From the NCBI GenBank assembly GCA_933228895.1, contig OW121856.1, positions 102,027,027 to 102,091,026 of the forward strand: 64,000 bases of DNA. The letters run 5' to 3'. Of the stretch, positions 9,551 to 21,204 are shown piece by piece (the stretch's first letter is position 1; the number at the start of each line of letters is the position of its first letter). Origin of the DNA: Platycnemis pennipes. Lineage: Eukaryota; Arthropoda; Insecta; Odonata; Platycnemididae. A model generated the notes under the pieces. The model searched no databases. It was not told where the DNA came from and saw only the letters and a list, made by a program, of their open reading frames with translations. A program made the position numbers and the translations under genes.

Positions 9551-9984
9551 AGCATGAGGAAACATTTCATTAGAACATACAAGCATAATAGAACATACAG
9601 CAGAGAAGTCCAGGCTGGAAGCATTTCAAATGTGGTGCTACCGAAGAATGATGAAGATAAAATGGGTCGATCGAGTGACAAACGAAGAAGTGTTAAGAAG
9701 AGTGGGAGAGAAGAGATGTCTACTGAAGACATTAAAAAGAAGACGGGACAACTTAATGGGCCACATCTTGAGACATGATGGCCTGGTGAAGACAATTGCT
9801 GAGGGAAAAGTGAACGGGAAGAATGGAAAAGGCAGGCGTCGTATGAGGTATATGGAGCAAGTTGTGAAGGATATAAAAGAGAGGAGCTACGTCAATATGA
9901 AGAGGTTGGCAGATAAAAGAATCGAGTGGAGGTCTGCGTCAAACCCATCCTAGGATTGTTGACCGATGATGATGATGAAGGAAA
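9551..9984 (+). pseudogene. LINE-B C-terminal fragment with GATGAT tail
   Basis: The plus strand opens with AGGAAACATTTCATTAGAAC, and an internal deletion removes the YGSEAW block relative to the copy at 50.1 kb. It then reads FQMWCYRRMMKIKWVDRVT, NEEVLRRVGEKRCLLKTL, RRRDNLMGHILRHDGLVKTI, GKGRRRMRYMEQVVKDIKER and RRIEW-like KRIEWRSASNPS, with a stop and a GATGATGATGA tail at 9965-9980. The open part is 9630-9953. It is 5'-truncated with no RT, and abuts TIR element W two bases beyond its tail. Confidence 0.9.
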
Positions 9985-9985
9985 A

Positions 9986-10798
9986 CCCTTTAAACTATGC
10001 ATGTTGCCACAACGCTGCAGCAACATCTCACTGCAACCTACAGGGAGTTGCTGTAACGTTATGACAACGTCGTAAAACCCTCCAAATGTCCTCCCTACTA
10101 CGTCCTGGCAACGTCTTCACAACGTTATTGCAACCTGACACACAACATTATTGTAACCTTCCTGCAACCTTTAAATAATACTCATAATTGTGCCATTTCA
10201 AAAATTATATCCTTCTGATAATTTTTTTTCACTCCAGATGAGAATGAAGTGCGCATAATAAACTTTTTCCAAGTTACTTTCCGGCTCAAAAACTTCGAAC
10301 TTAAATTTTGTTCTGAGACCTCAACACTATTGGAGACGTAATTACTATGTAGCAGGAACGTTGCAATGCGACCTGAATAGCGCTTCGAGTGGGGAAATAA
10401 CGACGCTAGGTTTCTCATGCAAGATTAAATGAACGACTTAAGTGGAAAATACTTGTGCCTGGGTTTCTCATGCAACAATAAATTAGGCTTACAGCGGAAC
10501 GCTCTATTGATATCCCCGCAAGAATATTTTCAATGTCCCAAGTCTTCTCATATAGGGAGTTAAAAATATATCCTTCTGGCAATTGTTAATTCACTTCATA
10601 TGACAAAGAAGCGCGTATAAAACAACATTTTCTAAGTCACTTTCTGCCTCAGCTATTTCGAACTTATAAAAATTTTGTTCTTGAAACTATTGGAGACGTA
10701 ATTATTACGTTGCAGCGACGTTGCAAAGCGACCTGAATAACGCTGCAACCTCGCACAACCTGTATGCAACGTTGCTGCAACATTTTGTGTTTACTGGG
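9986..10798. mobile_element. TIR element W (~813 bp) with internal tandem duplication
   Basis: The left end CCCTTTAAACTATGCATGTTGC mirrors the right end GCAACATTTTGTGTTTACTGGG with mismatches. Subterminal sequence is rich in TTGCAGCAAC/GTTGCTGCAAC words at both ends. A block of about 245 bp (10186-10430) is repeated as 10548-10790, sharing ATATCCTTCTG, TTCGAACTTA, TTTTGTTCT, ATTGGAGACGTAATTA and GCGACCTGAATA. No coding capacity was found, so it looks non-autonomous. No clear target duplication was read. Confidence 0.65.
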
Positions 10799-11556
10799 AA
10801 GTTGAAAGGCGCTTATTAACCAATGTTACAAAAATGAAGCTCAATAAGAATTACAAGGATGATTTCCTCAAGCCCAAAGTCGTCAGGCTGCCTCGCGGCT
10901 CCCTACTACTGCCGTCTCCCGCGAGGTGGCGTGGAAATGCCACGAAGGGTGAGGATTAGGGGAGGAGGAAGAGAGAGGAGGAAACTTCAGCAGAGGACCA
11001 ACGGAGTGGAAATGGAGGATAAGTAAAGTTGACCGAGGGCTTACCGTAGCTCAGGGAATTTACGGGCCGGAATCAATCGAGGCGCGGTCAACGGCGAGGG
11101 ATGCGGGGGAGCGGGAATTCGGTTGATGCGTTCGGCGGGCGGAATTGGGACGGAAGCGGAGCGGTAGCTGTAAGTTGGGTCCGGGCAGCACCCGCCCGAG
11201 GTTGCACCCTAGGGAACGCCATGGTCCCCTCCACACTCCCAACCCTGTTCCGGAGCGGGCGGACAGATTGTCCAACTCCCGAGTTGAGCAATAAACCGAT
11301 TTCGGATTGCATACGTAATCCTATGTTTACTCTTCTTTACGTACTGAGATTAAATCCCCATGAAAAGGTCTATTGGATAGAGCGAGTAGCTAATGAAAAC
11401 GTTCCGGGAAGAGCATGAATAGGGAGAAATCGATGAAATACCAATGTCATAGCGAAAAAATTGAATTTAATCTTCAAGTATTCAATATGCTGCTTACAAC
11501 TTGACCATACTCCTTTGTGGCAGTGAGTAGTGGCAACGGCAAAAGAAACCACAAAG
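10799..11556. other. no gene seen; GC-rich 10880-11290
   Basis: 10900-11040 is purine-rich and 11040-11290 is CpG- and GC-rich with overlapping open frames on both strands. A short KVYWIERVANENV-like stretch at about 11365-11400 faintly resembles the LINE-B KIKWIDRVTNEEV block but is too short to call. Confidence 0.5.
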
Positions 11557-11975
11557 GGGTCGTTTACCACATTTTTTATTGCCGAATCTGATAGAGTTTG
11601 TAAAATAAAAAGACCCGTATTTTTCCGTTTTTCGATCCGTCAGTTATTTATCGAGTTATAAGCGGCGAAAAACTGATGTTTTTAACCCTTTCGGAAAAGT
11701 GAGCGTGGTGCAACCTTTGACGTATATCGACTTCGTCCAATCACAACTGAGTCCGCGAAGCTACTTTGCCTTATCGCAATGGGGGGGACACAGCTGACTC
11801 CGCCAATAGGAGCCGTTGCGACAGCATCTGTGCGAGCAGACCTTCCGAGAACCCCCCTCCACTCCCTTCCCTTCCTCGAAAAGCAGTCAAGGACAGGAGG
11901 AAAGTGACGTCAATGCTATCAAAGCAGCTTTTTCGGTGGGCGTCACCTTTTGCTTATTTTAATTATATCCGAAGG
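11557..11975 (-). repeat. repeat X copy 3 (inverted)
   Basis: On the minus strand AATAAGCAAAAGGTGACGCC, GTCCTTGACTGCTTT, GGTCTGCTCGCACAG, GTGATTGGACGA, CGAAAGGGTTAAAAACATCA, ACTCTATCAGATTCG and GTGGTAAACGACCCC occur in the same order as at 20690-21390. It is the best single uninterrupted view of X, at about 420 bp of the region. Confidence 0.8.
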
Positions 11976-12670
11976 TATCCTTTCTCTACAATACATCGAA
12001 ATATAAAGGAATGCTATCGGATGTTCTTGTAATCTTTAGAGGTTATGGAAGCAAATAACATCTTACCACCTGGTCAAGGCCGCCGTGAGGGCAAGTCCAT
12101 TTGAAATTTTACGATATCCGTTAACTTAATTCCTCCTCAACACACTGACTTCCATGGTAATATGCCTTCTCTACTTGACTCACCTATACAGCCTACGGCA
12201 TCGTTGTTTTTTTCCCCTCTGACCCCACTAAGAACGCTTCTTTCTCAACCCCTGTGAAATCACTGCGGGCGCACAGTAATTACTCCGACCAGAGTCAATT
12301 TTTTTAGCGTATGTATATTCTACGGACTGAGAAAGAGAGGATACCGCATTCTGAAAGAGTTGAAAGGGGGGGGGGGTGTTGATGATGATGGGAAGACTGC
12401 GAATCCATTAGTGGTGATAGCGTGGAGGAGGGTGGGCTGTGGTTTGGTGAGTGATAAAAGTGGGATGTTGAGTATATTGGTAGGGAGAAGCTGGGGGATG
12501 AGGAGGGTGAGGTGGGTGGAGATTGGGATGATTCTGAGTCTTGGCTTACCCGCGAAAGGTATGGCATGAGACATGAAGTTAAGGTGGAGAAAGTTAAGTG
12601 GGACAATAGATTAATGGCGTCGTAGCACTGGCTCTCCTGCCTCTCTCCGCTCTCTCTCTCTCCCCCTTCT
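11976..12670. other. no gene seen; purine-rich patch 12355-12600
   Basis: A run of ten G (about 12366-12375) is followed by G/A-rich DNA. Antisense frames here are proline/serine-rich composition artefacts. Confidence 0.55.
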
Positions 12671-13173
12671 CCTCCCAACCCTCGTCCGCTCATTTTTTTA
12701 GCCCCAATTAATTCATACTTGGATAAGGATTTCCATAATGACTGTTTTTTTCGCTTCAAAATGGCTGGTGTGCCATCTTGAGTTTGATAAAGTATTTACT
12801 TAAATTAATTTCAGCTGAATTAATATAACTCTCAAGCTCGCCGGTCATCATCATTACACCTTGAGGAAGTGGTAATAATTTTAATTTCACATTTCCCTAC
12901 ACTAAACATGGCCATATGTTGCGTTAAATGATACAAGAGCTTGTAGACCTATATTTGAAAAAGTTCTGAGAATATCGATTTTGAGCGCCCTGAGAAATAT
13001 AATAACGCGCGTTATATAATATTGAATTTTTGTATGACTTCCATTGATTGATTACTGTCGGACATAAAGCTTGCCTGAATGAAATTTAAATGTTCGACCA
13101 CAAACCAATTCTTTCCTATAAGGTCCAACAACAAAGGCCTTTAAACCGTATCACACTAGCGGTTGCTGGTTAC
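12671..13173. repeat. 0.5-kb repeat, arm A (inverted partner at 44289-44806)
   Basis: The stretch is the reverse complement of 44289-44806 with scattered substitutions and small indels. Shared words include CCTCGTCCGCTCA, GGCTGGTGTGCCATCTTGAG, CAAGCTCGCCGGTCATCATC, ACATGGCCATATGTTGCG, ACAAGAGCTTGTAGACC, TGATTGATTACTG and CCGTATCACACTAGC. Arm A ends within the TIR sequence that caps the element at 43794-44320. Confidence 0.85.
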
Positions 13174-13569
13174 GGATGGCGTAAGCAATTTAACAATCAT
13201 CGATCTTCCACTAAATCAGCCTCATTTTCATCCTTTCCGATCTCTACACTCACTATTCCTCACAGCCTCCCTTTCGATAAGTTCTTTCCCCTATCGGTAC
13301 ATGAATCCCTACCGGAATATGCAAGTAGAACAGAGATCAGGACCCGGGAGATGGCATTTATCTGGGCTCTTCGTGCGTTTGATAGCCCTGGTGTGGAATC
13401 ACGGACGCATCTTTCGCGTTATCGCAATCTGTATCGATAACGAACTACCCCTAAAGTAGCGCAGGGTTAACAATAACCGTCTATAAAATTCGCTCCACTG
13501 ATTTTGATAAGCAATTTGAAATGCGGCGCAAAAAATGAACAATGAAGATCACGTTCTCTCTGACATAAG
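13174..13569. other. no recognised feature
   Basis: Two overlapping open frames (about 100-116 codons, 13090-13459) cross the end of arm A and have no recognisable motif. Confidence 0.5.
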
Positions 13570-13573
13570 TTAA

Positions 13574-13846
13574 CCCTTTCACTGCCAGTGGGCCGATATA
13601 TCGGCCCACTTACATTACATATTTGTCATATTATATTTCCTTCAAATTGGAGACAGCATGATTGATTTTTTCATTCTCATAAAAACTGAAAATGTTGTCA
13701 ACATTGAGACAAATATGTAATTAATATACTTAATAAAAGTTAGTGTTTCAAATATAATATATATATTTCATAATCTAACGATTTTCTTGGAATTGTGCTT
13801 GACAGTTTTCGCACAACTACCTACAAGGGGCTGGCAGTAAAAGGGT
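13574..13846. mobile_element. piggyBac-type MITE (TTAA target duplication)
   Basis: TTAA (13570-13573) precedes CCCTTTCACTGCCAG, and CTGGCAGTAAAAGGGT precedes TTAA (13847-13850). The ends are inverted repeats with one mismatch, start CCC, and are flanked by TTAA, the insertion signature of the piggyBac superfamily. At 273 bp it has no transposase. Just inside the left end is a perfect 24-bp palindrome, AGTGGGCCGATA/TATCGGCCCACT (13587-13610). Confidence 0.85.
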
Positions 13847-13850
13847 TTAA

Positions 13851-14990
13851 TCAAAGAATAACGATAACGCTAGCGCACGCCTTATGAAGATCCATGATTG
13901 AGGCCCAGGTTTGAACATCCAGCACTAACGAAGACTGCAGAGGCAGTCTAAAGCTTCGTCTATTTAAAAAGAGTGTCCCACTTTTTATGTATTTATGTCT
14001 ATTTTTTTCGTTTTCTCGCTGTTTCATCGGCTCTTCTGAGTGCAATTTCTATGCTATATAGATATATATTAATCCAAAACGGAATAGAGCTAGCCTAACA
14101 TGAGTTTACGGGAAATGACTGATGGAGAAAGGAGAATGAGAAAAGAGTGAAGTCGTGTGGGCTATTGGGTTTGCCTGACGAGGAGATAGAAAGCGTTTGG
14201 AATGGTGGGGAGCTGTTGAACACGCCCGGACGCGGGAGGGGTTGAGTCAGGCGTGGGTTGAGATGGATGGATTGGAGGGTGGTTTGAACAGAACTGGAAG
14301 GCATTACGAAGGATGGAAGAGGGAAAGTTGGCAGGAGGGAGTGAGCGAAGGGAGGTGGGGGGGTAAGGCGCTGAACGCGAACGGTGATTTTGATAAGTGT
14401 TCGAAGTGGGGAGCGGATGTAGTTCGCGGAACAATCCCCGTACACTGGTACTCAAAGAAATTGCGTGTGATTTCCCAGGGACGGAGGTTTAAAAAAATAA
14501 ATAGAGGAAAAAACGAAATAAACCTGAAAAATTCCGGTAGGGAGAATGGAGGGGTGGAAATACTGGAGGGCGGAATGGCAAAAAAAAATAATAATCGAGG
14601 AAAAATATAAAAGCGAACACATTCGAGCGAGATGAATGAATGAGACATTAGTATGGAGAGTTATTTCCGAGGATTTTTGACGTCGAGAGAACGATAATCG
14701 ATCAATCGAATCCCTTTTTTCTACACACTCCCCCCTTTTTCTCCCTCCCGCTCGCGATTATACGTGGGAGGTATTAGTATTGGAATGTTTTTTCCACCTT
14801 CCACTCTTTTTCTCTCTCCCCCTCTCTCCGAATTCTCCTCCTCAGGGGGAGGAAATCCCTTTCCTCCCACCTCCTCCTCGACATCCAGAGCAGCAGCAAG
14901 CTTGGTCCTTTCATTCCACCTACTTTCGAAAATTGCAGTCTTCATCCACCTCACCCCACCTCCGCGATGACTTGGTCATGCAGAAATATA
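13851..14990. other. no gene seen; purine/pyrimidine-asymmetric island
   Basis: 14100-14650 is strongly purine-rich on the plus strand and 14715-14970 is pyrimidine-rich. Long open frames on both strands reflect this bias and carry no domain. Confidence 0.55.
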
Positions 14991-14999
14991 TGTATATAA

Positions 15000-15031
15000 A
15001 TTTATCAGGAATATATATATTCCTGATAAAT
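15000..15031. repeat. 32-bp perfect palindrome
   Basis: ATTTATCAGGAATATA is followed directly by its reverse complement TATATTCCTGATAAAT. No flanking element boundary was identified. Confidence 0.85.
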
Positions 15032-16441
15032 GCTAAATTCTTCCATAAATACCGAGCATCTGACCAGATAAAACAAACTCCTATTTCGGGCATGAAAATA
15101 GCTAAAAAAAATAGTTTAACAAATAAAATCCTTACGGATCCATTTTTATGAGCCAACTCTACTTTATAATAAAAATAAATACAGATATAATAATTGATCA
15201 ATCAAGTGTAAAGCAATCAACAATTTTATATATTAACTCTGGTATATTTTGTTGGAGATATAGTTTTGGAACCATAAGAGAAGCCGGTAGCGTCCATGAT
15301 CTCGGTACTTGCATAGAACTCGAAAAGGATCCACCGCCATACCACAAAAAGAGACTTAAGGGTCTTATGGTAACATTTTTCCTCAATTTTATACTAGTGT
15401 TTATGCTCTTCAGAGCCTTGGTTTAGTCACCAGTAGAGTAGTTTATCGATCAACATTCCTAATGACAACGAGAAATAAACTACTTTCAAGTGGCATTTAA
15501 AAATATTTGTGGATTGCTGGAGTTTTACCTCTATCAAACTTTCTGATTTTGAAGAATTTTAAATTAAATTACGGTTAGGAACCATATCTCCTCTTGCCTG
15601 AGAAGATAAAGTTGTATGTTCTTTAATTGGTGAGTTCATTAATGCGTAAGGCAAGTGAAGATATCATAGCTAACTTTAATAAGACAAAGATCATTCCTCT
15701 TAATATAGTATTATACTGACTCAACAAAAATTCTACAATAGCATGAGAATATAATTTAGTATTTCATGCTTATAAAATGTAACGAACGCATAGTTTGGGA
15801 GTCGTCTATATACACACAACACCGATTAAATTTTCACAAATTATGGCAGGTGAGTGTTTGGTCAACAGGCATTCATAACTGTAGCGAGTACAATCCTGCT
15901 GTTAGATGGCATAGTACCATTTTTAATAAGAAGTCCACTTTCTGTCAACTAATCCTCCTTTCCCTTCCAATGCTGCCTTACACCGCCTCTAGTTAAGTAA
16001 GGGGATTGTAACAAAAACTCCACTGATTTCACTCTATGGAATGTAGGGTATAAAATGCAGTGTATCGTAGAATAGGGGCAAATAGAAGAGGGATTAGAGA
16101 AGAAAAAAAGAGAAAAGGGGGCGAAGGCATGAAGATGTTGTGAAGAGAATCTAAGGAAGGTATTTTTGACCCAACGCCCTATTTTTAAAGGATTTGGGTT
16201 TGCACTCCGAAGGAATGGGAAATAAGGCAATATATTGAGCCAAGAAGCAACCAGTATTAGTAGAATATAAGAATAATATCTTGTATTATAAGGTTAATAA
16301 TCGACTTTTTCTATTATTATAATTAAAATTGTCAACACACCCTGTTGATCAATACATAATTATAGCGTCACCCTTAAATGGTTTAGATACACCTTCACAC
16401 ATAGTACAAATAACCGCATACATACATACAAATAGTCCATC
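15032..16441. other. AT-rich DNA with no recognised feature
   Basis: A 92-codon open frame at 15148-15426 has no recognisable motif and lies in AT-rich sequence. Nothing else is supported. Confidence 0.5.
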
Positions 16442-16536
16442 CAAAGTTGATTAAAATATTTACATCCAATCAAATGGTGTAGTCAAATATTTCCTGATGG
16501 TTCCTTTCAAAACGGACTGGTAATCATCATCCCAAT
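16442..16536 (+). repeat. direct repeat Z, copy 1
   Basis: This 95-bp unit beginning CAAAGTTGATTAAAATATTT is repeated at 18073-18167 with three differences by eye. Confidence 0.9.
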
Positions 16537-18072
16537 ACTTCTTTCGTGCAAGTTTCAGATACCTATATTAATTTTTTTAAACAGATTGTAGATGCCTCAA
16601 ATTACTAATTAACGATAGCCTATGCCGAAAACGCTGGAATGGAGAACCGCGGAAATGGAGCAATAAAGAGTTGAGTGGGGAATTACGGCATGATTTTTTG
16701 AACATCATCATTAACCCGATATAATTTGGATGAAGTAGCAAATATGGCAATATGTGGTGGAAAATTTACTTTTAAATGCAAATTTTATATTAGTAGAATG
16801 AAGCTGCATTCAAAAATAAAATCAGTAGAAAATGATACACGCATCACAAAATACATTACGGTGCCGCATAATACAACTAGTTTTATTGGTTGTTACAAAG
16901 AAACTTTTGGAATTTGATAATTAAAACCTTAAACATGAACTCAAATAAACTATTAGTGGAGAAGAGATATATTATTTCTACCTCTGGCTCTGAGTAAACA
17001 TTGCCTCGCAGGCATTTTATGAGAGTTCGATTATATAGAAAAAAATTTATCAAAGATTCAACAAGATACACGTTAAAAATAATATGCATATACCGTCATC
17101 TGATCGGATCTTTGTGAAGTAATACCGAAAATATTTAATCTACGTTTTTTATATTCATAAATACTAAGCCGCACTTATTTTTCTTTCAATACAGAGTGCA
17201 TAACGAAACAGTTCGCGATCTATATACAATTCTATTTGGTTGTCAGCAATACCTATTTCAATCAAAATTGTTTAGCTAAAAATGGTAATTAAATAGCAAT
17301 TTCCATATTATAATTATAATTACTTTACAGATTAAGTAAATAATAATCGTGAGATAAATCAATCATTTCATTCCATAAATTAAAGTTTGGGTTCAAACAT
17401 ATGTAAATATTTATTGTTTGCTAAAAATCTAAAGTTTAACCCGAAATTAACATGTAAAAGTAATTTATTTAGTTCATCTAAATATAAAAATGTTTTTGGG
17501 TCCATATTATATACAATGGTTACGTGTTTTGAAGGCTATTAAAGTTTAAGCTATAGAAGTACAAATAAGAATTTAAATTTGTTTTCCCATTTGTTAAATA
17601 TTCTTCTCAGGATTTTAAATTAAATACACTCAACGGAATGCCATATTAAATAAGCCCATAATAATTTACTATGAGTGAATTTCTAATATCTACTCGTCTC
17701 TTTCATTTCCGGGAGTATTTAATGCTGAGTAAATTTCAACTGATTGCTTTTATTTTTTTAAATAAATCCGATTCAATATCTCAGATATTTCAGTTAGTTA
17801 CAGTGAGGTAACGTACATACATGTTATACCTAGTAAACACCAATTTTATAGCAATATTTTATAATCGATACCCCTCAACTAGCAGAGCGTGAAATTTTGA
17901 TTGTTAATTACCAATACTTCGGCCAATTTAGTATCAGAATATATATATAAATAGTTCATTTTTCTATAAGATTTGAATGGACACAAACAATGCAATCAAA
18001 ACAGTAGTAAATCATAAAATTAGCCAATGAATGTACATACGTGTCGTCATAATGTTTTCGTTCGTGACGGCA
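16537..18072. other. very AT-rich interval between the Z repeats
   Basis: No coding domain or RNA gene was seen. The two Z copies flank it in the same orientation, so it could be the interior of one element, but neither end carries a recognisable target duplication. Confidence 0.5.
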
Positions 18073-18167
18073 CAAAGTTGATTAAAATATTTACATCCAA
18101 TCAAATGGTGTAGTCAAATATTTCCTGATGGTCCCTTTCAAAACGGACTCGTAATCACCATCCCAAT
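18073..18167 (+). repeat. direct repeat Z, copy 2
   Basis: Nearly identical to 16442-16536 (differences in GGTCCC/GGTTCC, ACTCG/ACTGG and TCACCATC/TCATCATC). Confidence 0.9.
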
Positions 18168-18976
18168 GCACTCACTCTATGAATGATTGTTTGTGCACCG
18201 AGGGAAACAAAACACAAGCGATGGTGCGAGATAACATCATACAGTTAATCAATGAGTTAATTGCTAATAATTAATAGAGAGTGAATTTCCATTTCTGCGT
18301 GAAATTAATACGCTTGTTTCGAAATGAAAACGCTCAATATAAATAGGAATGTGATCGATTTTAGTTGCCAACATTATTTGCTGGCATTAATGAAGCAAGT
18401 ATTATTCAGGACCTGATGTGTAGCTTAATTCGAAAGGCAAACACGCTACCATAACTGGAGTTTTAAATTTATTATCATGAAGCTGCGGCGATTATGTCAT
18501 TTTCGCTGTTGATAGTAGTTTCTCATTAGCAAGATAAGACCGAGTATCAGGTAATTAGTATTTTTGTACGGGGTTAAATAAAATTTCATTCCATTTAGCA
18601 AAATATCGCAAAAGCCTTTGATAGCAACAGCATCCTCCAACAAGTCTATCAAAACTTTTCATGTAACTTGATTAAATCGAAACTGTAGTACACTGTGATT
18701 TAACACATACATATACACATACATGAAGCAGACAATTTTAACTATTAGCAAAATCATCGAATGATTTCCATTTTTCAACTTAATATAGAGGTATAATATT
18801 ATAAATCCATAATGCCTTTCATAACAGTTAAGTAAATATTTTTTTAGTAAAATCGCTACTCCCAAGGTTTTACTTCAACTGGTAATTATATAGTTAGTAA
18901 AAAAATGTGCCAAATCTTCGCCACTGGATATTACTGGCAGATTGACCGCGCAAGATATTTCTTGCCAAGGTCGGGA
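18168..18976. other. AT-rich DNA with no recognised feature
   Basis: No domain, repeat partner or structured element was recognised. Confidence 0.5.
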
Positions 18977-19304
18977 GTGTTTGAAATCGTCGGCATTATC
19001 TCGACTAGGTAGCCATGGAGTCATGAGGTATCAACACGAATGGTTTGCAAATGTAGTGTGTCTAATTCGCTCGATGAAACTTTATTAATTGTTTTCACTT
19101 GCATTTTTCTCATTTCTCTCAACTTTAGAGCCCCCACATGGGATGAAACGTATTTGTAAACTATGAATAAGGTTGTAGTCAGCGGTTTTAACTTATTCCG
19201 TCGGTTTTAACCGCTGACTACATCTGCCATCTAACCCCTAACCATTGTAGTTTATGCCATGTCATTGGTTACCTATTTGAGATAATCCCGACGGTTTCAA
19301 ACAC
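18977..19304. mobile_element. 328-bp TIR element with central hairpin
   Basis: The left end GTGTTTGAAATCGTCGGCAT (continuing TATCTCGACTAGGTAGCCATGG) matches the reverse complement of the right end, GTGTTTGAAACCGTCGGGAT (continuing TATCTCAAATAGGTAACC). At the centre TGTAGTCAGCGGTT (19174-19187) pairs with AACCGCTGACTACA (19208-19221). It is too short for a transposase, so a MITE-like non-autonomous element. No target duplication was resolved. Confidence 0.7.
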
Positions 19305-19358
19305 ACCACTCCTGGAGCGGAATGGACCCTAGCCACATATTGTTGCGATAGCTCTAAA

Positions 19359-20122
19359 GGCCGTTGTACACGAAGCAATTTCTTGTTCAAGATCTTGTAC
19401 CATAAATTGGACGGCGAGATTTGACCAAGAAATTGTACGAAAAGCTGGTTCTCGGTCGTACACCATCAAAGATTTTCAAGCAGATATCGTTTTCTGTCGA
19501 ACAGCTGAATTGCGATATCCGATGACGATAGTATTTTGAAAATACTGCCATAGTTACTGGGTTACAATGATTTGCTACCATTAATCCTAGCATTAATAAA
19601 ATTAAATTATACGATTGGTTACTTGCACTCTTTCATCGGCTCATGAAACCCATTATTTATGCTCCAAATAACATGTTTATGCTTATTCCTAATATTTCCT
19701 TATTGGTTCAATAACGTCATCTTAATTTCATTGAGGTTTAATGTTTGTCAGTGCGTCCAACTCATCTTTTGAGTTATCGAACACTTCCAACACAACCGAC
19801 TAATATTACAATATGAAAGCAACAAAGAATATCATAATATGGAAGCAACAAAGAATTCCACAAAAATGGAAGTTTTGCCACGCTAATAGGAATAAAAGTG
19901 ATCACAAACGCAGAACTCTCAACCTTACGAATACTAAACGAACGCATCACTACCGTCACATGTCATATGCAGAAGCTACGGAGTGGATCTTTCACGGTTT
20001 CATCCTATAATATAGAGAATGATCTAATTTATTGTACAGAAATTGTAGAAACAACTCGTACACGATACAATTTGCGCATTGTACAAGTTCTTGGACAACA
20101 AATTGCACTGTGTACTACGGCC
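19359..20122. mobile_element. 764-bp TIR element (ends GGCCGTTGTACAC)
   Basis: The left 44 bp starting GGCCGTTGTACACGAAGCAA and the reverse complement of the right 44 bp starting GGCCGTAGTACACAGTGCAA agree at about 36 positions. The interior has only short frames with no recognisable transposase, so it appears non-autonomous. The TIR resembles that at 22034-22258 in carrying ACACGA-, CAATTT- and TTGTAC-type words. Confidence 0.68.
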
Positions 20123-20580
20123 GTGTACTACTCTGAAAATTTTAATGCAGATGTTTCCGGTATTTAATGCAGATTCAACGTGTCAGACATTGAAAACGTT
20201 TTTTGTCTCACGAGAGTTCTTGGGTGACGACCGACGACTAAAGTCATTTGCAACCTCAAGAGAAGATGAGTTTAGGGAGATCAGATTAGGGACGATTATT
20301 CGGGGAGCGAGGATGAGTGGGTGGAAACCCAAAATTATTAAAGGATTATTCTGAACTAAAGGTGCCTAGGGAATCATTGTTTAACATTCTATCCGACAGG
20401 CAAAGTACTAAACTAGACGAGCTCTCCGCACAGCACCCAAGTAAAAAATGGTATATCAATGACAAATCTACCTCAGTTTCATTCAATTTCAGCCCGTCGT
20501 GACAGGAGAGCAAAGAACGAGCCTCCGTGTCAGCCTGATTCCCTGCATTTTCCCATAAAGCGTCAGAATGGGGGCGTTTA
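20123..20580. other. no recognised feature
   Basis: Short overlapping open frames without motifs. Confidence 0.45.
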
Positions 20581-20584
20581 CTTG

Positions 20585-20995
20585 GACCTGAAATCGCAAT
20601 ATTTTACACAAAATCGTTAGATGGAAGCGCAAAATGAATTTTGGTGAAAAATTAATCTTCTAACCAGAGTCATTCACTCATAAGTGAAAAATTAAAATAA
20701 GCAAAAGGTGACCCTCAACAAACGAGCTCCGTTAAGGATTACTACGTCATACACCCCCCCGTCCTCGACTGCTTTGAGGAAAAAGGAGGTGGGGTGGGAA
20801 GGTCTGCTCGCACAGTTCCTGTGGCAACCACTTCCATTGGCAGAGTCAGATGTCCCCCAGATGTGTTCCCCACTGTGATTGGGCGAAGGAGCTTCAAAGT
20901 CTCCGTTGTGATTGGACGAGGTGAATGAAATACTAGTCAATTTCAAGCCCACTTTTTCGAAAGGGTTAAAAACATCAGTTTTTCGCCGCTTATAA
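20585..20995 (+). repeat. repeat X copy 4, left part (split by repeat Y)
   Basis: It contains AAAATCGTTAGATGG, AATAAGCAAAAGGTGACCCT, GTCCTCGACTGCTTT, GGTCTGCTCGCACAG and TTCGCCGCTTATAA, the X order. Its last 87 bp (20909-20995) are repeated at 21205-21291 on the other side of repeat Y. Confidence 0.85.
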
Positions 20996-21204
20996 ATCTG
21001 ATGATAGAAAGAGCGTAAGGATGGATACGATGTTGGAATGAAATGTACTCAGAAAAAATCCTACACCACCCAGTAGAAGACTATCAATGAAACAAAAAGA
21101 TCAGAAGGAAGTAAGAAGATAGATCGAAGGAGTGCTTACATTAAATATTGTGGTTTTAAATACGCAATCTTCCAAAATAAAATTTATCTCATTTTAATTA
21201 CAAT
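20996..21204 (+). repeat. repeat Y copy 1 (209 bp), inside repeat X
   Basis: It begins ATCTGATGATAGAAAGAGCG and ends CATTTTAATTACAA. A close copy, differing at about a dozen positions, is at 29501-29708. It is flanked by 87-bp direct repeats of X sequence. No TIR, tRNA head or coding frame was recognised. Confidence 0.88.

Noticed and set aside
11365..11405. LINE-B fragment (KVYWIERVANENV)
   Set aside because: Too short and no supporting flanks.
16442..18167. LTR retrotransposon
   Set aside because: Direct repeats are only 95 bp, lack TG...CA ends, and the interior has no gag/pol similarity.
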